From assembly GCF_934754625.1 (NCBI RefSeq), contig NZ_CAKVIU010000059.1: 15,248 nt of DNA; one strand, 5' to 3'. How positions within the stretch are numbered: position 1 is the first letter of the stretch; every line of letters begins with the position of its first letter. This document shows positions 5,732-14,291 of the stretch, piece after piece. The notes below the pieces were generated by a model. It was not told the origin of the DNA. It ran no database searches and saw nothing but the letters and a program-made list of their open reading frames with translations. Both the position numbers and the translations under genes were made by a program. The DNA comes from Catenibacterium sp900764725. GTDB lineage: Bacteria > Bacillota_I > Bacilli_A > Erysipelotrichales > Coprobacillaceae.

Positions 5732-7660
5732 ATGAAAGATCCAAAAGATTTCTATTTAACAACCGCAATTACTTATACTTCAGGTAAACCTCATATTGGT
5801 AATACTTATGAAATTGTATTAAGTGATGCAATCTGCCGTGCTAAAAGACAGCAAGGCTATAATGTACGTTTTCAGACAGGTACAGATGAACACGGACAGA
5901 AAATTGAATTAAAGGCTAAAGAAGCTGGAATTGAACCAAAGGAATATGTAGACAAAGTTGCTGGAGAAGTAAAACGTATCTGGGATATGATGGATGTTAC
6001 TTATGATAAGTTCATCCGTACTACAGATGAATATCATGAAAAACAGGTACAGAAGATCTTCAAGAAGCTTTATGACAAAGGTGATATCTATCTAGGTCAT
6101 TATGAAGGTAAATACTGTACTGCATGTGAATCATTCTTTACAGAATCTCAGTTAGTAGATGGTAAATGTCCTGACTGTGGTGGAGAAGTTCATGATGCAA
6201 AAGAAGAAGCTTATTTCTTTAAATTATCTAAATATCAGGATCGTTTAATGCAGTATTATAATGATCATCCAGAATTCATTCAGCCTGAATCAAGAAAGAA
6301 TGAAATGGTCAATAACTTCTTAAAACCAGGTTTACAGGATTTATGTGTATCAAGAACATCATTTACTTGGTCCATCCCTGTAGACTTTGATCCTAAGCAT
6401 GTTGTATATGTATGGATTGATGCATTAGTTAACTATATTACTGGATTAGGTTATGATTTAGATGGTCATAGTGATCCATTATTTGATAGATACTGGCCTG
6501 CAGATGTACATGTTATTGGTAAGGATATCGTAAGATTCCATACTATTTACTGGCCAATTATCTTAATGGCATTAGATTTACCTTTACCTAAACAGGTATT
6601 TGGTCATCCTTGGTTATTAATGGGTGATTCTAAGATGTCTAAACATTTAGGTAACGTAATCTATGCAGATGACTTAGTAGACCTATTTGGTGTAGATGCT
6701 GTTAGATATTATTTATTACATGAAATCCCATATGATAACGATGGTTCCATTACTTGGGACTTATTAGTTGAACGTATTAATAGTGATTTAGCTAATATCT
6801 TAGGTAACTTAGTAAATAGAACAATCGCAATGTGTAATAAATATTTTGATGGTGTTGTTACTAATACAAATGTATGTGAACCAGTAGATGATGAATTAAA
6901 ATCAATCGCACTCGCAATGCCAGGAAAGACTATTAAGTTAGAAAATGAATTCAAGCTTGCGAAGGCATTAGATGAAATCTATGTATTATTAAGACGTACT
7001 AATAAGTATATTGATGATACTATGCCTTGGGCTCTTGCTAAGGATGAAACTAAGAAAGATCGTCTTGCGACAGTACTTTATAACCTTGTAGAAGCAATCA
7101 GATTCTCAGCTATCGCCTTAGAACCATTCATCCCTGGTACATCTAAGAAGATCTTAGATATGATTAATACAGATGAAAGAGATATGATGAAGTTAGATAC
7201 TTTTGGTTCATATAAATCAGGTACTAAAGTGACTGATCATCCAGAAGTATTATTCGCAAGATTAGATCCTAAAGAAGTAGCTAAACAGGTAGAAAAGTTA
7301 ACTCCTGCTAAGCCAGTTGTTCCAGAAAAGAAAGATGAAACACCAGAAATCACTATTGATGATTTCGCTAAGGTAGAATTAGTTGTTGGTGAAGTAAAGA
7401 AATGTGAAAAGCATCCTAAAGCAGATCGTTTACTTGTATCACAGATTGATATCGGTGGAGAAGTAAGACAGATTGTTTCAGGTATCGCAGATAGTTATTC
7501 ACCAGAAGACATGCCTGGTAAGAAGGTTATTGTAGTTAAGAATTTAAAACCAGCTAAATTAAGAGGTGTAGAATCTCAGGGTATGATTCTTGCAGGTGCA
7601 ACTAAGAAATCTATTAAAGTATTAGAAACAGATTTACCAGCAGGTACAAAAATCAGCTAA
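5732..7660 (+). CDS. metG: Methionyl-tRNA synthetase
   Basis: A 642-residue class I aminoacyl-tRNA synthetase that charges tRNA-Met in the cytoplasm. It carries the HIGN signature (21-24) after TYTSGKP, a single zinc knuckle with Cys129, Cys132, Cys146 and Cys149, the KMSKH signature (301-305) in MGDSKMSKHLGNVI, an anticodon-binding helical domain from about 340 to 470, and a C-terminal EMAP/Trbp111-type tRNA-binding domain from about 542 with FAKVELVVGEVKKCEKHPKA and the usual MILAG near the end. Length and domain order are typical of the Gram-positive dimeric form. The ATG at 5732 follows GGAGGG with five bases between. The T-box leader gives methionine-dependent control. The gene ends at a two-way terminator and is apparently transcribed alone. 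Confidence 0.97.
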   Translation: MKDPKDFYLTTAITYTSGKPHIGNTYEIVLSDAICRAKRQQGYNVRFQTGTDEHGQKIELKAKEAGIEPKEYVDKVAGEVKRIWDMMDVTYDKFIRTTDEYHEKQVQKIFKKLYDKGDIYLGHYEGKYCTACESFFTESQLVDGKCPDCGGEVHDAKEEAYFFKLSKYQDRLMQYYNDHPEFIQPESRKNEMVNNFLKPGLQDLCVSRTSFTWSIPVDFDPKHVVYVWIDALVNYITGLGYDLDGHSDPLFDRYWPADVHVIGKDIVRFHTIYWPIILMALDLPLPKQVFGHPWLLMGDSKMSKHLGNVIYADDLVDLFGVDAVRYYLLHEIPYDNDGSITWDLLVERINSDLANILGNLVNRTIAMCNKYFDGVVTNTNVCEPVDDELKSIALAMPGKTIKLENEFKLAKALDEIYVLLRRTNKYIDDTMPWALAKDETKKDRLATVLYNLVEAIRFSAIALEPFIPGTSKKILDMINTDERDMMKLDTFGSYKSGTKVTDHPEVLFARLDPKEVAKQVEKLTPAKPVVPEKKDETPEITIDDFAKVELVVGEVKKCEKHPKADRLLVSQIDIGGEVRQIVSGIADSYSPEDMPGKKVIVVKNLKPAKLRGVESQGMILAGATKKSIKVLETDLPAGTKIS

Positions 7661-7665
7661 CATAA

Positions 7666-7696
7666 AAAAGAGTGAACTTCAAATGTTCACTCTTTT
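7666..7696. terminator. Two-way terminator between metG and the XRE pair
   Basis: A 12-bp perfect stem AAAAGAGTGAAC/GTTCACTCTTTT (7666-7677 with 7685-7696) and a 7-base loop. The A and T runs of the arms serve both strands. The last codons and the TGA of the minus-strand gene (7687-7689) lie inside the hairpin. Confidence 0.88.
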
Positions 7697-9069
7697 AATA
7701 TGTTTAATTGTGTAATATAGCTATCAATGATTTCAAATGCGTCTTCTTTACTTAAACATCTTTCTTCTACTATATATTGATAATAGTCATTAAAAGCCAT
7801 TACAAGACTTGCTTCATGAAGCTGTATTGTTTTGACTGTGCCACGTGCAGATACAATTTGGAATAAGAGTGTATTCATGTTCATAACTATTACTAAGAAG
7901 GATGTATCAGAGTATTCAGGTACATCTACAAGCTGTATAGAACAGCTATTCATGAAGTTTTTGAGTCTACGTAAGATCTTGATTCTATCGTCAATTGTGA
8001 GTGGGTGATAGAATTTTTGTGGAAAATCAGTTGTATAACCAGTATCCACAAAACGTCGTAATCCTTGGAGCGTATAGAGTCCAGTTAGATGTTCATTGTT
8101 ATGTTTTAAATACTGTTTTAAATGTGCTGCATGTTTCTTAAAGGATTCAGTTAAATCATTATCTTTTAAAGAAACTGGAAATGGATCACCCTCTTGATAA
8201 AGAGCACCAATAGGAGGTGCATAGAGGATATAATTGATATTCTCTGTCACATTACTTCTATCATCCTTATTACTAATTAAGCACTTTGTTTCCTTTAAAT
8301 ATTGATTAAATAGTATTTCATAAGCATCATACGTTTCTCCTCTTTCATAAAGAATACCATTTGAATGATCTGCTGTATAAATAAGAAGATACTTATGAGT
8401 AAGAATCATATTAGGAAAGAAACAAAGATGGTTATTAATCGCATTGATTTCATTATAGTAATAATATGGACTATAGTGATCATTATTAAAAATTAAAGGC
8501 ATGATATTAGTAAGAACAGTTAAGTTATAAAACTGGTTATCTTTTGTTAGTTCATTTGTATTATTTAAACAGAATAAATGCGTAATAGGTATATGAGAAG
8601 AGACTATTCTTAATAAATAGAGTGCATGAGTAGGCTGACCAAAGATCCTTATATGAGGGTCTTTTTCTTTGCATTCTAAGAGAGATAATTCATATAAGAG
8701 ATGTTCTACATCATATTTATTCGTATAATGTCCTGTCTTTAAGATAGGATTTAAATGATCATTGACTCTAAAAGTACGATTATCAAGTAATGCGGCTTCC
8801 TTTAGGAATGAACTGACATGCTGACGACAATAGTAACGGAACTCTCCTATCCTATCTATTTCATAGGCATCTAATAGTTCTTTCTTTTCATCATTTGTAA
8901 GATAGAGATATTGACTGATTTGTTGGATAAAATCACGACTTGGTATCTTACGTTCTCCTCTAATAATCTTATAAAGAGTAGAACGATCTATCTGGAAGTA
9001 TTCTGCACACTTCTTAATATTTATTTTTTTAGTCTTGATATATTCAGATAATAATTGAGATACATACAT
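7687..9069 (-). CDS. XRE-type helix-turn-helix protein with large unknown C-terminal domain (copy 2)
   Basis: A 460-residue protein. Residues about 4-65 form a Cro/XRE-type DNA-binding domain, with the recognition segment QIDRSTLYKIIRGERKIP (26-43). The remaining ~390 residues are a domain I do not recognise: no membrane span, no signal peptide, and an aromatic patch HYSPYYYYNEIN followed by FFPNMILTHKYLLIYTADHS. All of these blocks recur in the upstream gene (NYHPYYYYSN, FYPNVMITTRYVFTYTNDHS), as do YTLQGLRRFVDTGYTTD and the end SLVMAFNDYYQYIVEE, so the two are clearly paralogues. The ATG at 9067-9069 is preceded by AAGGAGA inside the last codons of the upstream gene, so translation is coupled. 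It ends in the two-way terminator. It is probably a transcription regulator with a sensor domain; the signal is unknown. It is not an obvious Rgg or Mga protein. Confidence 0.83.
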   Translation of the reverse strand: MYVSQLLSEYIKTKKINIKKCAEYFQIDRSTLYKIIRGERKIPSRDFIQQISQYLYLTNDEKKELLDAYEIDRIGEFRYYCRQHVSSFLKEAALLDNRTFRVNDHLNPILKTGHYTNKYDVEHLLYELSLLECKEKDPHIRIFGQPTHALYLLRIVSSHIPITHLFCLNNTNELTKDNQFYNLTVLTNIMPLIFNNDHYSPYYYYNEINAINNHLCFFPNMILTHKYLLIYTADHSNGILYERGETYDAYEILFNQYLKETKCLISNKDDRSNVTENINYILYAPPIGALYQEGDPFPVSLKDNDLTESFKKHAAHLKQYLKHNNEHLTGLYTLQGLRRFVDTGYTTDFPQKFYHPLTIDDRIKILRRLKNFMNSCSIQLVDVPEYSDTSFLVIVMNMNTLLFQIVSARGTVKTIQLHEASLVMAFNDYYQYIVEERCLSKEDAFEIIDSYITQLNILKE

Positions 9070-9073
9070 TATG

Positions 9074-10522
9074 CTACATCTCCTTCTTGATCATTTCTAT
9101 ACATTCATCAATCAGTCTCATTTCATCTTCTTTACTATATGAATTCTTCTTGACTACATTCTCAATAAAATCACTAAATGCGTCTACAAGTGTCACTTCT
9201 TTAATAGAGATATTCGCAAGTGTACCAGTCGAATCTGATGTAATGATATAGAATGCTTGATTACTTAACTGGAAGTATGTTGTAGATGTTTCAGATAGAT
9301 AAGGCATATCAGCCATCACGATATGAGGGTTCTTCTTACAGAATTCTTTCCATTTTGTGATTAATAGTAGTCTATCTTCTAAAGAGAGAGGGTTAAATAG
9401 TTCTGGGGGTATATCATGGAGATAACCTGTATTGGTTGTATAGCGTAATCCTTGTACTGTATAGATAATATTGAATATATCAGAATGCTGCGGATAGAAT
9501 TCTTGATTCCAATAATGTTCAAAGTTTTGGAAGTCTTTAATAAATTCTTCTCTATTAGGAAAGAAGTCTTTTAATGCTTTACGCATAATAATAAGATCAC
9601 TTTCTTCAAATACATAAGTAGGACATGGTGTTGTCATAAGTTCTGTAGTAACAACATGAGTATCAAAGAATGTCTGTGTATCTATGAGATAGTTTGTCCA
9701 TGAATCACGTGTCATAAAACATTCTTCTTCTTTTAAATAAGCATCAAACTTTTCTTTATAAGCATTCACAATCTGAGGTACTTTATAAAGTATTCCCTGA
9801 CTATGATCATTTGTATAAGTAAATACATAACGTGTTGTAATCATCACATTAGGATAGAATACATCATGTTCATTCATGATAGCTACATTACTATAGTAGT
9901 AATAAGGATGATAATTCTTATTACGTAAAATAACAGGTAATAGATTAGTTAAACACTTTAAATTATAGAACTCATTATTCTTTGTCTGTTTCTGTGAATT
10001 ATCTAGATAGAATAAGTGAGTCATGGGCATATCTGATGAAAGATGATTAAAGGAATTAAATAGTGTAGACATCTCATAAGGCTGTTCCATGATTCTTACA
10101 TGAGGTTCTTCTTCTCTTAATTCATAAGAATATAAAGTATAGAGTATATGTTCTACATTAATTCTTCCTGTATAGACATCATCTACAAGTGCTTGATTAT
10201 CCTGTACCTGTTCTGTTATTTGATAATGATGATCTAATACATGATCTGCTTCCTTAAAGAAATCTTGGATATGTTTACGACGATAGAATATAAAAGCACC
10301 TGTAGTATCAATTTCATAAGCTTCTAATAGCTGTTTAGTTTCTTCATGACTTAAACATAGATATTGAGCCATTTTATTAACTATTGTTTCATTAGTAGCT
10401 GGTCTTTGACCTTTAATAATCTTATGTAGTGTAGAACGATCTATTCCTAGATATTGTGCAAATTGTGTCATATTCGTTTTCTTCTTATTAATATAAAACG
10501 TTAATAATTCTGATAAAGACAT
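9074..10522 (-). CDS. XRE-type helix-turn-helix protein with large unknown C-terminal domain (copy 1)
   Basis: A 482-residue protein, first gene of a two-gene operon. The N-terminal Cro/XRE domain spans about 4-65, with GIDRSTLHKIIKGQRPAT (26-43) as turn and recognition helix. The region LLEAYEIDTTGAFIFYRRKH (65-84) matches LLDAYEIDRIGEFRYYCRQH of the neighbour and links to a long, charged and aromatic-rich C-terminal domain with no recognised family. It is about 22 residues longer than its paralogue, mainly through the segment around EECFMTRDSWTNYLIDTQTF to the middle of the domain. The ATG at 10520-10522 follows AAGGAGGG with six bases between; an extended -10 element lies just upstream. 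Its TAG (9074-9076) precedes the next start by four bases. It may act as a homo- or hetero-oligomeric regulator with copy 2. The diverging operon encodes ribonucleotide reductase, but no functional link is shown. Confidence 0.83.
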   Translation of the reverse strand: MSLSELLTFYINKKKTNMTQFAQYLGIDRSTLHKIIKGQRPATNETIVNKMAQYLCLSHEETKQLLEAYEIDTTGAFIFYRRKHIQDFFKEADHVLDHHYQITEQVQDNQALVDDVYTGRINVEHILYTLYSYELREEEPHVRIMEQPYEMSTLFNSFNHLSSDMPMTHLFYLDNSQKQTKNNEFYNLKCLTNLLPVILRNKNYHPYYYYSNVAIMNEHDVFYPNVMITTRYVFTYTNDHSQGILYKVPQIVNAYKEKFDAYLKEEECFMTRDSWTNYLIDTQTFFDTHVVTTELMTTPCPTYVFEESDLIIMRKALKDFFPNREEFIKDFQNFEHYWNQEFYPQHSDIFNIIYTVQGLRYTTNTGYLHDIPPELFNPLSLEDRLLLITKWKEFCKKNPHIVMADMPYLSETSTTYFQLSNQAFYIITSDSTGTLANISIKEVTLVDAFSDFIENVVKKNSYSKEDEMRLIDECIEMIKKEM

Positions 10523-10543
10523 AATATACCCTCCTTAGTATTA

Positions 10544-10552
10544 ATTATATCA
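10544..10552 (-). promoter_or_regulatory. Extended -10 promoter of the XRE pair
   Basis: On the minus strand TGATATAAT (10552-10544) is a consensus extended -10 element (TG-N-TATAAT). No good -35 is visible 17 bases upstream, which such promoters do not need. Start would be near 10537, about 15 bases before the ATG. Confidence 0.6.
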
Positions 10553-10697
10553 TGGAACTATTTAGCTAAGATATAATCAAATATTTTTTCTTAACTCCTT
10601 AATATAGGTTTTATCGCTTATAACTATAATACATCATCTATTTAATTGGTTTATACTATATACAGGAGTTGATAATGTGCAAACATTTTCACAACAA

Positions 10698-10735
10698 TTG
10701 CATACGCTCTCTTTTGGTGCTAGACTTAATATAGT
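10698..10735 (+). promoter_or_regulatory. Possible promoter of the marR-nrdG / nrdD operon
   Basis: TTGCAT (10698-10703), 17 bases, TAGACT (10721-10726) is one possible pair. An alternative -10 is TATAGT (10730-10735), which overlaps the left arm of the operator. Neither is strong. Other TATAAT or TATACT hexamers lie farther upstream (10625-10630, 10652-10657) without matching -35 boxes, so the start point is uncertain. Confidence 0.35.
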
Positions 10736-10749
10736 TGGATAGTCAACTA
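10732..10749. promoter_or_regulatory. MarR-type operator before the marR-nrdG fusion gene
   Basis: Inverted repeat TAGTTG-N6-CAACTA, 18 bp with perfect 6-bp arms. Length and arm composition are typical of MarR-family binding sites. It sits between the likely -10 region and the GAGGAG ribosome site (10752-10757), where a bound repressor would block transcription of the gene that encodes a MarR domain. Confidence 0.64.
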
Positions 10750-10763
10750 AAGAGGAGAGAGAG

Positions 10764-11909
10764 ATGGATAAGAAAGAGAACTTCATGAGTGATAATGCAT
10801 TACTATATCGTGCAGCTATTAAGTATTATGATAATAGATTAAAGAAATATGATATAGGTTATGGACAGGTTGTGAATCTAATGATGATTCATGAACATCC
10901 TGGTATTACTATGAAGGAATTGTCTTCTAGTGGTTCTGTGGATAAAGGTACAATCACAAAGAGTGTATCTAAGTTACATGATGCTGGATATATTCGTATA
11001 GAAGAGAATAATCTAGATAAACGTTCTAAGAAGCTTAAAACAACCTCTAAAGCGAAAGATGTGATTACAGAGATGTATCTTGCAAGAAAAGACTGGTGGT
11101 CTCATCTAACATCTGATTTAACTTTAGAAGAAGTAGACCAATTAGAAAAGACAATGCATCTTTTAGTTAAGAAAGCCATAGAAGAACCAACATATCAGAA
11201 TCATTTCCGTATCTTTGGTTTTCAAAAGCTCACTCTTTTAGATTATCCAGGAAAGATGGCATGTACTCTCTTTACTGGAGGATGTAACTTTAAATGTCCT
11301 TTCTGTCATAATTCTGATTTAGTTTTCTTACCAGAAAACATGGTAGAGATTGAACAGGAGGATGTTCTTGAATTTTTAGAAAAGAGAAAGAATATATTAG
11401 AGGGCGTATGTATTACAGGTGGAGAACCTTTATTACAGGCTGGTATTGTAGATTTCTTAAGAGTAATCAAGGATATGGGATATTCTATTAAGTTAGATAC
11501 AAATGGATCTTTTCCTAACAAGTTAAAGGAATTAGTAGAAGAAGGTCTTGTAGATTATGTAGCAGTAGATATCAAGAATGCGCCTAAGAAATACAATAAG
11601 ACAATTGGTTTAGAAGGTTATCGTCTTGATTCTATTAAAACAACAGTCCAGTATTTATTAGAAAATCATGTAGATTATGAATTCAGAACTACAATCATTA
11701 AAGAGTTTCATACAGAAAATGATATGAGACTAATTGGAGAATGGATTAAAGGTGCTAAGCGTTATTATCTTCAAAACTTTGAAGATAATGAGAATGTGAT
11801 TCAAGAAGGTTTACATGCTTGTTCATTAGAAACACTCCAGAGTTATAAAAAGATTTTAGAAGAATATGTTGATGAATGTGAAATCAGAGGGATAGAAGAA
11901 AGGATATGA
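10764..11909 (+). CDS. nrdG: MarR repressor domain fused to anaerobic RNR activase NrdG
   Basis: A 381-residue two-domain protein. Residues 1 to about 143 form a MarR-type winged helix: helices around AIKYYDNRLKKYDIGYGQVV, GITMKELSSSGSVDKGTITK (47-66) as helix-turn-helix, LHDAGYIRIEENNLDKRSKK (71-90) as wing with the family's Asp85 and Arg87. Residues about 147-381 are a complete radical-SAM activase: IFGFQKLTLLDYPGK (150-164), Cys174, Cys178 and Cys181 as CxxxCxxC for the 4Fe-4S cluster, and ITGGEPLL (217-224) for SAM binding. NrdG generates the glycyl radical on NrdD. No stop or ribosome-bound start exists between the domains (the only nearby Met is residue 131, without a ribosome site), so the fusion looks real. 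The start has GAGGAG six bases upstream. nrdD begins four bases after the stop. The fusion suggests an activase that also regulates its operon; that role is inferred. Confidence 0.9.
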   Translation: MDKKENFMSDNALLYRAAIKYYDNRLKKYDIGYGQVVNLMMIHEHPGITMKELSSSGSVDKGTITKSVSKLHDAGYIRIEENNLDKRSKKLKTTSKAKDVITEMYLARKDWWSHLTSDLTLEEVDQLEKTMHLLVKKAIEEPTYQNHFRIFGFQKLTLLDYPGKMACTLFTGGCNFKCPFCHNSDLVFLPENMVEIEQEDVLEFLEKRKNILEGVCITGGEPLLQAGIVDFLRVIKDMGYSIKLDTNGSFPNKLKELVEEGLVDYVAVDIKNAPKKYNKTIGLEGYRLDSIKTTVQYLLENHVDYEFRTTIIKEFHTENDMRLIGEWIKGAKRYYLQNFEDNENVIQEGLHACSLETLQSYKKILEEYVDECEIRGIEERI

Positions 11910-11913
11910 TAAT

Positions 11914-14280
11914 ATGTACCAGGTCATTAAAAGAGATGGTAAGATTACAGAATTTGATTTAAAGAAAATAACCCGTGCGATTGAAAAAGCATTTATTTCA
12001 TTAAAGAAAGAGTATCATCCTAGTGTGATTGATATGCTTGCATTAAAGGTCACAAGTGATTTTGAAAAAAAGATTAAGGATCATAAGATTGCGGTAGAAG
12101 ATATTCAGGATAGTGTAGAAGATATCTTATCACAGGCAGGTTATAGTGATGTGGCTAAGTCTTATATTCTTTATCGTAAACAGAGAGAGAAAGTAAGAAA
12201 TATGAAGTCTACAATTCTTGATTATAAGGATCTAGTGAATAGTTATGTGAATGCGACTGACTGGAGAGTAAAAGAGAATTCTACTGTCACTTATTCTGTT
12301 GGTGGGTTGATTTTAAGTAACAGTGGTGCAATTACTGCGAATTATTGGTTATCTGAAATATATGATCAAGAAATTGCGGATGCACATAGAGATGGGGATT
12401 TCCATATTCATGATTTAAGTATGTTGACAGGTTATTGTGCAGGATGGTCTTTAAAACAATTGATTCACGAAGGTTTAGGAGGTATTCCAGGTAAGATTAC
12501 ATCTAAACCAGCTAAACACCTTGCATCATTATGTAACCAGATGGTGAACTTCTTAGGTATTATGCAGAATGAATGGGCAGGTGCTCAGGCTTTCTCTTCT
12601 TTTGATACTTACTTAGCACCATTTGTGAAGGTTGATCATCTCCCTTATGATCAAGTTAAGAAATGTATTGAATCATTTATCTATGGTGTCAATACACCTT
12701 CACGCTGGGGAACACAGGCGCCTTTCTCTAATATTACTTTAGACTGGACAGTACCAAATGATTTAGCTGAACTCAATGCGATTGTTGGTGGAAAAGAAAT
12801 GGACTTCCGTTATAAGGATTGTCAGAAAGAAATGGACATGATCAATAAAGCCTTCATTGAAGTGATGATTGAAGGTGATGCGAATGGTCGTGGATTCCAG
12901 TACCCTATTCCTACTTACTCTATCACAAAAGATTTTGATTGGTCTGAAACAGAAAATAATAAACTATTATTTGAAATGACTGCAAAGTTTGGTACACCAT
13001 ATTTCTCTAACTATATTAATTCAGATATGGAACCAAGTGATGTCAGATCTATGTGTTGTCGATTAAGACTTGATTTAAGAGAATTAAGAAGAAAGAGTGG
13101 AGGATTCTTTGGCTCAGGTGAATCAACAGGATCAGTAGGTGTCGTTACTATTAACCTTCCTCGTATTGCTTATTTATCTCATAATGAACAGGAATTCTAT
13201 GAAAGACTAGATCATTTAATGGATCTTGCGGCAAGATCATTAAAGGTAAAAAGAGATGTTATTAGTAAGTTATTAGAAGAAGGTCTCTACCCTTATACAA
13301 AACGTTATTTAGGTTCATTTAAGAATCATTTCTCTACTATTGGCTTAGTAGGTATGAATGAAGCCACACTCAATGCGAACTGGCTTAAAGAAGACTTAAC
13401 ACATACAGATGCACAGGAATTTGCAAAGGATGTATTAAACCATATGCGTGAAAGATTAGTCATCTATCAGGAAGAATATGGTGACCTATATAACCTAGAA
13501 GCAACACCTGCAGAATCTACATCTTATCGTCTTGCGAAACATGATAAGAAGAAATATCCTGATATCATTACTGCCACTAAAGAGGGTAATACACCTTATT
13601 ATACAAACTCATCTCATTTACCAGTAGGTTATACAGATGACTTATTTACTGCCTTAGATATTCAGGATGAATTACAGACTCTTTATACATCAGGTACTGT
13701 ATTCCATGCCTTCTTAGGTGAAAAATTGCCAGACTGGAAAGGTGCTGCAACACTTGTAAGAAAGATTGCGGAAAATTATAAACTTCCTTATTATACAATT
13801 TCACCTACTTACTCTATTTGTGAAGATCATGGTTATCTTGTAGGAGAACAGCCTGTATGTCCTGTATGTGGTAAACCAACAGAAGTATGGAGCCGTATTA
13901 CAGGTTACTATAGACCAGTTAAGAACTGGAATGAAGGTAAAGCACAGGAATTCAAGGAACGTAAAACATATGATATGGGTCACTCAGTATTAAGTGGCAG
14001 ACATATGAAGAAGATCAAAGAAGAACAGGCACAGCCTGTTATACAGAATGAAAAGCTTTATTTATTCACTACAAAAACATGTCCTAACTGTCGTATCATT
14101 AAGAAGATATTAGAAGATGAACATGTAGACTATGAATTAATAGATGCAGAAGAACAGGTAGACCTTACAAAGAGATTCTCTGTTATGCAGGCCCCTACTC
14201 TTGTCGTAGCGAATGATAAGAGCTATGCGAAATATGTGAATGTATCTAATATTAGAAAATATATAGAAGAAAGAGCATAA
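11914..14280 (+). CDS. nrdD: Class III (anaerobic) ribonucleoside-triphosphate reductase with C-terminal glutaredoxin-like domain
   Basis: A 788-residue reductase making deoxyribonucleoside triphosphates without oxygen. Domains in order: ATP-cone for allosteric control (about 1-90, starting MYQVIKRDGKITEFDLKKIT), the ten-strand barrel with active-site Cys174 (TGYCAGWSL) and the thiyl candidates Cys381/Cys382 (RSMCCRLRLD), the zinc site near the C-terminus (Cys636, probably His639, Cys649, Cys652), and the glycyl radical residue Gly664 in SRITGYYRPVKNW. After a linker, residues about 712-788 are a thioredoxin-fold domain with CPNC (723-726) and a cis-proline in QAPTLVV (Pro761), resembling NrdH/glutaredoxin. 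Some class III enzymes use such redoxins rather than formate as reductant, so this enzyme probably carries its own. It is translated from an AAAGGA site nine bases upstream, four bases after nrdG. Confidence 0.95.
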   Translation: MYQVIKRDGKITEFDLKKITRAIEKAFISLKKEYHPSVIDMLALKVTSDFEKKIKDHKIAVEDIQDSVEDILSQAGYSDVAKSYILYRKQREKVRNMKSTILDYKDLVNSYVNATDWRVKENSTVTYSVGGLILSNSGAITANYWLSEIYDQEIADAHRDGDFHIHDLSMLTGYCAGWSLKQLIHEGLGGIPGKITSKPAKHLASLCNQMVNFLGIMQNEWAGAQAFSSFDTYLAPFVKVDHLPYDQVKKCIESFIYGVNTPSRWGTQAPFSNITLDWTVPNDLAELNAIVGGKEMDFRYKDCQKEMDMINKAFIEVMIEGDANGRGFQYPIPTYSITKDFDWSETENNKLLFEMTAKFGTPYFSNYINSDMEPSDVRSMCCRLRLDLRELRRKSGGFFGSGESTGSVGVVTINLPRIAYLSHNEQEFYERLDHLMDLAARSLKVKRDVISKLLEEGLYPYTKRYLGSFKNHFSTIGLVGMNEATLNANWLKEDLTHTDAQEFAKDVLNHMRERLVIYQEEYGDLYNLEATPAESTSYRLAKHDKKKYPDIITATKEGNTPYYTNSSHLPVGYTDDLFTALDIQDELQTLYTSGTVFHAFLGEKLPDWKGAATLVRKIAENYKLPYYTISPTYSICEDHGYLVGEQPVCPVCGKPTEVWSRITGYYRPVKNWNEGKAQEFKERKTYDMGHSVLSGRHMKKIKEEQAQPVIQNEKLYLFTTKTCPNCRIIKKILEDEHVDYELIDAEEQVDLTKRFSVMQAPTLVVANDKSYAKYVNVSNIRKYIEERA

Positions 14281-14291
14281 TCAAAGTAAAA

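Noticed and set aside
6709..6954. 81-codon open frame on the minus strand within metG
   Set aside because: It lies opposite conserved metG sequence and has no start signals; it is a chance frame.
10650..10740. Possible NrdR box pair before the RNR operon (ACTATATA at about 10655 and AATATAGT at about 10731)
   Set aside because: The two cores match only part of the NrdR consensus and lie about 73 bases apart instead of the usual ~31-32, so I do not call them.
11306..11521. 71-codon minus-strand frame within the nrdG part
   Set aside because: It is opposite the radical-SAM core and has no ribosome site or family resemblance.
13801..13983. 60-codon minus-strand frame within nrdD
   Set aside because: It is a shadow of the zinc-site and glycyl-radical region of NrdD.
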